DNA from: an uncultured Tabrizicola sp.
GTDB taxonomy: Bacteria > Pseudomonadota > Alphaproteobacteria > Rhodobacterales > Rhodobacteraceae
DNA length: 10,813 bases
Direction: 5' to 3'
Assembly: GCA_937858255.1 (NCBI GenBank)
Contig: CALLZQ010000461.1
Location: 1-10,813, forward strand
In this document: in pieces, positions 7,144 to 10,813 of the stretch
How the letters are laid out: each line of letters starts with the position of its first letter
How positions within the stretch are numbered: the first letter of the stretch is position 1
Translations under genes and position numbers: made by a program
The notes under the pieces: model-generated
Database searches by the model: none
Seen by the model: the letters and a program-made list of their open reading frames with translations, nothing else
Told to the model about the DNA's origin: nothing

Positions 7144-7147
7144 CTTT

Positions 7148-7639
7148 TCAGGGTCGGGCGATCGCCAGGACTTCCAGTTTGATTGCCCCCGATGGTCGGC
7201 GCCAGACCACCTCATCGCCAACCTCTGCCCCCATCAGCGCGCGGGCGAGCGGCGATTGCGGGGCGATCCAGCCTTTACCGGCATCGGCCTCATCCTCACC
7301 GGTGATTTCATAGACTGTTTCTTGCCCTGCCGGATCTGCCACCCTGACCCGCAGACCAAAGGCCACCTGATCCAGCGATTGCCCTGCCGGGTCGATGATC
7401 ATTGCCGAGCGCAGCCGCGCCTCGAGATAGCGGATGTCGCGCTCGGCCGCGGCCTCGGGCAATTTGTCCAGCCGCTCGGCCCGTGCCCGCAGCGCAGCCA
7501 GATCATCCTGCCGCGCCCGCAATGCCGCACGCAGGGCCGCAACACCGCGCGGCGTCACCCAATTCGGATGCGGTGAAATTGGCAGATCGGGCAGCGGATC
7601 CAGCGCCCCGTCGCCCTCTTTCACGAAGGCACGGCTCAT
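7148..7639 (-). CDS. GreA/GreB-family transcription elongation factor
   Basis: This 163-residue protein has the Gre layout: an N-terminal antiparallel coiled coil (about 31-80) and a C-terminal FKBP-like globular domain (about 90-162) with YEITGEDEADAGKGWIAPQSPLARALMGAEVGDEV reading as the family core (110-144, shown in part as YEITGEDEADA and SPLARALMG). Gre factors enter the RNA polymerase secondary channel and stimulate cleavage of backtracked RNA, using acidic residues at the coiled-coil tip. Here D58 and E62, with E66 nearby, lie at the predicted tip, so activity is plausible. The N-terminus MSRAFVKEGDG and the PISPHPNWVTP segment are GreB-like. It may instead be a Gre paralogue with a more specialised role. 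Its ATG overlaps the stop of the upstream NUDIX gene as ATGA, which indicates translational coupling. The tandem palindromes lie directly after its stop. Confidence 0.85.
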   Translation of the reverse strand: MSRAFVKEGDGALDPLPDLPISPHPNWVTPRGVAALRAALRARQDDLAALRARAERLDKLPEAAAERDIRYLEARLRSAMIIDPAGQSLDQVAFGLRVRVADPAGQETVYEITGEDEADAGKGWIAPQSPLARALMGAEVGDEVVWRRPSGAIKLEVLAIARP

Positions 7640-8082
7640 CTGACGATCACCTCCAGCGGATCGTAGGCGACCCCCTCGCCCCAGGCGGCGCGGCGCAGGC
7701 TATCCGGCTTGAATCGAATCTCTGCCATCTCTTGCCGCGAAAAAAAGCGCCGCCGGCTGACCACGCCGGCCGGATCGCGCCAGCCGTGATGGATCTGGCC
7801 CGAGATGATCTCGGCACGAAAGAACAACTCGACCTGATGAAAGCCGCTCTTTGGGTCATGAAATTCATTGACCAAGGCCAGATCGCCGATGTCGATGCCC
7901 AGACCGGTCTCTTCCTGCACTTCACGCCTCAGATTGTCCGGCAGGCTTTGTCCCGCTTCGGCCCCGCCACCCGGGGCGCACCACAGGTCGGACTGGCCGC
8001 CGGGATAGGCGTTGACCAGCAGCAGACGGTCATCGGCAAGGATCAGGGCCCGGACAGCCAGGCGGGGGGCGCGTGGTTTCAT
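7636..8082 (-). CDS. NUDIX hydrolase
   Basis: This 148-residue protein hydrolyses a nucleoside diphosphate linked to some other moiety, in a Mg2+-dependent way; the substrate cannot be told. The start at 8082 (MKPRAPRLAVRALIL) is preferred because the first beta-strand of the NUDIX fold begins at once. The frame extends upstream to 8232, but those 50 residues are Arg/Ala/Pro-rich and resemble no family extension. The NUDIX box spans 39-61: G39-x5-Q45-x7-R53-E54-V55-x-E57-E58-x-G60-L61. The first Glu of the consensus (Gx5E) is Gln45, while the metal-binding REVQEE core is intact. WCAPGGG (34-40) precedes it. The downstream Gre-like gene starts within its stop codon (ATGA). A shared promoter in the divergent region before aspS is likely. 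Confidence 0.87.
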   Translation of the reverse strand: MKPRAPRLAVRALILADDRLLLVNAYPGGQSDLWCAPGGGAEAGQSLPDNLRREVQEETGLGIDIGDLALVNEFHDPKSGFHQVELFFRAEIISGQIHHGWRDPAGVVSRRRFFSRQEMAEIRFKPDSLRRAAWGEGVAYDPLEVIVR

Positions 8083-8291
8083 GGGCCGACGATGGGCTGA
8101 CGCCACGGCTTTGTCACGCAGCTTTTGCCGGGGCCTTGCGAAAGCCGGGGCCTTCTCTCCCGCCAAGGCGCTTTCCCGCAGAGGCCGCTTGACTTCGGCC
8201 GCGTCAAGGGGTGTATCGGGCCGGATAACCACGGCCCCATACCCCGTTTGGCCCGCCCAGCTTGGCCAGACCCCGCATGGAAGGGAACAAG
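8083..8291. other. Divergent intergenic region between the NUDIX hydrolase and aspS genes
   Basis: This 209-base gap must hold promoters for both directions. I see TTGACT (8189-8194) as a -35-like element with TGTATC (8212-8217) 17 bases later, a poor -10, reading toward aspS. CTTGAC (8188-8193) and GTCAAG (8203-8208) form a perfect inverted repeat over that element, and a larger dyad lies at 8208-8245. No convincing minus-strand promoter was found by eye. Upstream extensions of either flanking frame run into it, but neither looks like coding sequence. Confidence 0.4.
8208..8245 (+). promoter_or_regulatory. Long dyad / possible leader hairpin upstream of aspS
   Basis: GGGCCG (8218-8223) pairs with CGGCCC (8232-8237) around an 8-base loop. 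Beyond one C-C mismatch, TAT pairs with ATA and G with C; after one bulged T three more G-C pairs follow (GGGG 8208-8211 against CCCC 8242-8245). That is about 13 pairs in all. GTTT follows at 8246-8249. It could be a leader hairpin in the aspS transcript or a protein-binding dyad; GC-rich DNA also makes such structures by chance. Confidence 0.35.
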
Positions 8292-10070
8292 ATGCACGCC
8301 TATCGCAGCCATACCTGCGCCGCCCTCAACAAAACCCATGTGGGCGAGACCATCCGCCTGTCAGGCTGGGTGCATCGGGTGCGCGATCATGGCGGCGTGC
8401 TGTTTATCGACCTGCGCGACCATTACGGCATCACCCAGGTGCTGGCCGACAGCGACAGCCCGGCCTTCGCCGCCCTGGAAAAGGTCCGCGCCGAATGGGT
8501 GATCCGCATTGATGGCCGGGTCAAGGCCCGTGACGCCGCCCTTGTGAACCCGAAAATCCCCACGGGCGAAATCGAAGTCTATGCGACCGGCATGGAGGTT
8601 CTGGGCCCGGCCGAGGAACTGCCGCTGCCGGTTTTTGGCGATCAGGACTACCCCGAGGAAACCCGCCTGACCTATCGCTTCCTCGACCTGCGCCGCGAGA
8701 CCATGCACCAGAACATGATGCTGCCGCCGAACGTGGTCCGTTGGCTGCGGCAAAAGATGTGGGATCAGGGCTTTAACGAATTCCAGACGCCGATCATCAC
8801 CGCCTCCAGCCCCGAAGGCGCGCGCGACTTCCTCGTGCCCTCGCGCCTGCATCCGGGCAAGTTCTATGCCCTGCCGCAGGCCCCCCAGCAGTTCAAACAG
8901 CTGATTCAGGTGGCCGGTTTCGACCGCTATTTCCAGATTGCGCCCTGCTTCCGCGACGAGGACCCGCGCGCCGACCGCTCGCCCACCGATTTCTACCAGC
9001 TTGACCTTGAGATGAGCTTTGTGACGCAGGACGATGTGTTTGCCGCCGTCCAGCCGGTCCTGCAGGGCCTGTTTGAACATTTCGGCGAGGGTCGCAAGGT
9101 CTATGCCGACTGGCCCCATATCGCCTATCGCGATGCGCTGAAATGGTATGGCTCGGACAAGCCCGACCTGCGCAACCCGATCAAGATGCAGGATGTCAGC
9201 GAGCATTTCCGTGGCTCGGGCTTTGCGATCTTTGCCAAGCTGCTGGAAAACGAAGGCACCGAGATCCGCGCCATTCCCGCCCCCACGGGCGGCAGCCGCA
9301 AATTCTGTGACCGCATGAACGCCTTTGCCCAACAGCAGGGCCTTCCCGGCATGGGCTATATCTTCTGGCGCAAGGCCGAGGATGGCAGCATGGAGGCCGC
9401 AGGCCCCCTCGCCAAGAACATCGGCCCGGAACGAACTGAGGCGATCCGCCTGCAACTGGGCTTGGGCGAGGGCGACGCCGCCTTCTTCCTTGGCGGCAAG
9501 GCCGAGCAGTTCGAGGCCGTCGCCGGCCGTGCCCGCAATGTCATCGGCGAGGAACTGGGGCTGACCGAAAAGGATTGCTTCCGCTTTGCCTGGATCGTCG
9601 ATTTCCCGATGTATGAAAAGACCGACGACGGCAAGATCGACTTCAGCCACAACCCCTTCTCGATGCCGCAAGGCGGGCTGGAGGCACTCAACGGCGACCC
9701 GCTGAAGGTCTATGCCTATCAGTACGACCTTGCCTGCAACGGCTATGAGGTCATTTCGGGCGGTATCCGTAACCACAAGCCGGAAATCATGTACAAGGCC
9801 TTTGAACTGGCCGGCTACCCGAATTCCGAAGTGGACAAGCGTTTTGGCGGCATGGTCAAGGCGTTCAAATACGGCGCCCCGCCCCATGGCGGCTGTGCGG
9901 CGGGGATCGACCGTCTGGTGATGCTGTTGGCCGATACCTCGAACATCCGCGAGGTCATCATGTTCCCGATGAACCAGCGCGCCGAGGATCTCTTGATGAA
10001 CGCCCCCAGCGAACCGACGAACGAGCAATTGCGCGAGCTTCGTCTGCGCGTACTGCCGAAAGAGGCCTAA
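8292..10070 (+). CDS. aspS: Aspartyl-tRNA synthetase, bacterial type, probably non-discriminating (Asp/Asn)
   Basis: This cytosolic class II enzyme charges tRNA-Asp with aspartate, and probably also tRNA-Asn for later amidation by GatCAB. The start is the ATG at 8292 ([19 protein letters not shown]), preceded by GGAAGGGAA (8279-8287); an upstream ATG at 8262 is less plausible. The product has the usual bacterial length, 592 residues. Domains are an N-terminal OB fold for the anticodon (about 18-110), the catalytic core, and a GAD insertion (about 300-410). Motif 2 is [11 protein letters not shown] (219-229), and motif 3 is [13 protein letters not shown] (534-546, ATP-binding R541). [13 protein letters not shown] (173-185) is the flipping loop region. 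His33 (RDHGG) and Ala83 occupy the positions where discriminating E. coli AspRS has Leu30 and a Lys. His at the first site marks non-discriminating enzymes such as that of Pseudomonas aeruginosa. Dual specificity is inference. Confidence 0.96.
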   Translation: MHAYRSHTCAALNKTHVGETIRLSGWVHRVRDHGGVLFIDLRDHYGITQVLADSDSPAFAALEKVRAEWVIRIDGRVKARDAALVNPKIPTGEIEVYATGMEVLGPAEELPLPVFGDQDYPEETRLTYRFLDLRRETMHQNMMLPPNVVRWLRQKMWDQGFNEFQTPIITASSPEGARDFLVPSRLHPGKFYALPQAPQQFKQLIQVAGFDRYFQIAPCFRDEDPRADRSPTDFYQLDLEMSFVTQDDVFAAVQPVLQGLFEHFGEGRKVYADWPHIAYRDALKWYGSDKPDLRNPIKMQDVSEHFRGSGFAIFAKLLENEGTEIRAIPAPTGGSRKFCDRMNAFAQQQGLPGMGYIFWRKAEDGSMEAAGPLAKNIGPERTEAIRLQLGLGEGDAAFFLGGKAEQFEAVAGRARNVIGEELGLTEKDCFRFAWIVDFPMYEKTDDGKIDFSHNPFSMPQGGLEALNGDPLKVYAYQYDLACNGYEVISGGIRNHKPEIMYKAFELAGYPNSEVDKRFGGMVKAFKYGAPPHGGCAAGIDRLVMLLADTSNIREVIMFPMNQRAEDLLMNAPSEPTNEQLRELRLRVLPKEA

Positions 10071-10115
10071 GCCGCCCGCGCGGCTTTCCGCCGGCCCGGC
10101 AAGGGCCGGCGTTTT
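10071..10115 (+). terminator. Intrinsic terminator of aspS
   Basis: GCCGGCCC (10090-10097) and GGGCCGGC (10103-10110) form a perfect 8-bp GC stem with a GGCAA loop, followed by GTTTT (10111-10115). A smaller hairpin, GCCGC / GCGGC (10071-10084) followed by TTT, directly precedes it and begins at the base after the aspS TAA. Together they make a convincing Rho-independent stop. Confidence 0.8.
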
Positions 10116-10153
10116 CGCGGCGGCGGGGTGGTATCGGCGCGGTGCTCTTCGCC

Positions 10154-10159
10154 TATAGT
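10154..10159 (+). promoter_or_regulatory. Possible -10 element for the DUF1800 gene
   Basis: TATAGT matches the -10 consensus at five of six positions and lies 28 bases before the ATG at 10188, just beyond the aspS terminator. No good -35 was found at 16-18 bases upstream, so this is tentative. Confidence 0.3.
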
Positions 10160-10187
10160 GGTGCAAAGCCACCGCCCGAGGCCGCCC

Positions 10188-10813
10188 ATGCCCGATCCCG
10201 TGACCGCCGCCTTCCGCTTTGGTTTTGGCCTGCCGGCGCCGGACGCCCCGCTGCCCCGGGCGCCAGAGGGGCCGGACCTGATGGCGCGCCGCTATCCCGT
10301 GACCGGTTTTGCCACCCTCTTGCCGCTGATCCGTCAGGCCGAGGCCGAGGCCCGCCGGTTTCGCCGCGAAAAAGACCCCGAGGCACGGCTGGCCTATCGC
10401 GGCTATCTGCGACAGATCGACGAACAGGCGCTGATCGCCACCCGCAGCAGCTTTGCCCGTGCGCTTGATGCGCCCGATGGGTATCGGGAACGGCTGACCC
10501 TGTTCTGGGCCGATCATTTCACCGTGACGGCCCGCAGCCGCCTGCATGCCCCCCTGCCCTCTGCCCTGATCGATGAGGCGATCCGCCCGCATCTGACCGG
10601 CCGTTTCGCCGAGATGCTGATGGCGGTCACGCTGCATCCAGCGATGCTGATCTATCTCGACCAGACCCAGAGCTTTGGCCCCAACTCTCGCGTCGGGCAG
10701 CGTCGGGGCAAGGGGCTGAACGAAAACCTCGCCCGCGAATTGCTGGAACTGCATACGCTGGGGGCGGGCGCAGGATATGGGCAGCGCGACGTGCGCGAAC
10801 TGGCCGAGCTCTT
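10188..10813 (+). CDS. DUF1800 domain-containing protein (3' end outside window)
   Basis: From the ATG at 10188 the frame is open to the last base: 208 codons plus two bases, with no stop. The start MPDPVTAAFRFGFGLPAP carries the RFGFGL element typical of DUF1800 N-termini. RLTLFWADHFTV (102-113) and LNENLARELLELHTLGAGAGYGQRDVREL (177-206, key part NENLARELLELHTLG at 178-192) are the family's most conserved segments. Complete members are usually about 450 residues or more, so more than half is missing. No signal peptide is apparent. The biochemical role of DUF1800 is not established; the genes often sit beside DUF1501 genes, which could be tested just past this window. No strong Shine-Dalgarno is visible, and GAG near 10178 is the best available. 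An ATG at 10279 (residue 32) is a less likely start because it would lose the RFGFGL motif. Confidence 0.9.
   Translation, partial: MPDPVTAAFRFGFGLPAPDAPLPRAPEGPDLMARRYPVTGFATLLPLIRQAEAEARRFRREKDPEARLAYRGYLRQIDEQALIATRSSFARALDAPDGYRERLTLFWADHFTVTARSRLHAPLPSALIDEAIRPHLTGRFAEMLMAVTLHPAMLIYLDQTQSFGPNSRVGQRRGKGLNENLARELLELHTLGAGAGYGQRDVRELAEL

Noticed and set aside
7256..8100. Plus-strand frames (up to 232 codons) opposite the Gre-like and NUDIX genes
   Set aside because: The minus strand encodes an intact Gre core and NUDIX box with a four-base overlap. The plus-strand products show no domains.
8083..8232. N-terminal extension of the NUDIX hydrolase to an ATG at 8232
   Set aside because: The added 50 residues look non-coding and precede the first strand of the fold; they also overlap the divergent promoter region.
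8224..8291. T-box or other amino-acid riboswitch in front of aspS
   Set aside because: No T-box consensus or specifier structure is visible, and T-boxes are very rare in proteobacteria. Only an unspecific dyad is present.
8361..10754. 797-codon open frame on the minus strand, longer than aspS itself
   Set aside because: It lies wholly antisense to aspS and the DUF1800 gene, whose motifs are unmistakable. Its translation is a low-information mix of Gly/Ala/Arg/His typical of antisense frames in GC-rich DNA, and it shows no domain.
1..10813. Mobile element, CRISPR, toxin-antitoxin or phage-defence system
   Set aside because: No transposase, integrase, repeat array, tRNA-end attachment site or known defence domain was found. 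Gene content is housekeeping apart from the envelope-type cluster at the start.

Overview
The window is a high-GC (roughly two-thirds G+C) bacterial chromosome segment that reads as alphaproteobacterial and most probably Rhodobacteraceae (Rhodobacter/Paracoccus-like). The support is the codon use, the DUF2927 lipoprotein, the style of the SPFH, Gre-like and DUF1800 proteins, and an aspartyl-tRNA synthetase of the alphaproteobacterial, apparently non-discriminating type. No tRNA, rRNA, CRISPR array, insertion sequence or prophage gene was seen. No stretch longer than about 210 bases lacks a gene.

Layout. Bases 1-3262 form a same-strand cluster of envelope or stress type: the 3' part of a DUF2927 lipoprotein gene, an SPFH (band 7) protein ending in a GYF_2 domain, and a zinc-ribbon protein with one C-terminal membrane anchor. 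The N-terminus of the zinc-ribbon gene appears to be broken by a 34-base insertion between short direct repeats. An MltB-type lytic transglycosylase lipoprotein follows (3359-4609), then purC (4686-5651) behind its own likely promoter. Next come a PfkB-family sugar kinase, probably a fructokinase (5742-6665), behind a LacI-family-like operator, and dtd (6662-7096), which overlaps the kinase by four bases.

Two back-to-back AT-rich palindromes (7099-7143) separate dtd from a convergent minus-strand pair: a NUDIX hydrolase (8082 down to 7636) and a Gre-type elongation factor (7639 down to 7148), which overlap by four bases. A 209-base divergent intergenic region with dyad symmetry leads to aspS (8292-10070). 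A clear intrinsic terminator closes aspS, and a DUF1800 protein begins at 10188 and runs off the window.

How the genes work together. Most of the window is ordinary housekeeping: purine synthesis, sugar phosphorylation, D-amino-acid proofreading, transcript rescue, nucleotide clean-up, Asp-tRNA synthesis and cell-wall remodelling. The least understood part is the SPFH/zinc-ribbon pair. It resembles in outline the SPFH plus zinc-ribbon membrane-protein modules that recruit stress proteins to membranes in other bacteria (YdjI/YdjG of Bacillus subtilis). I saw no clear sign of a wholly new defence or mobile system.
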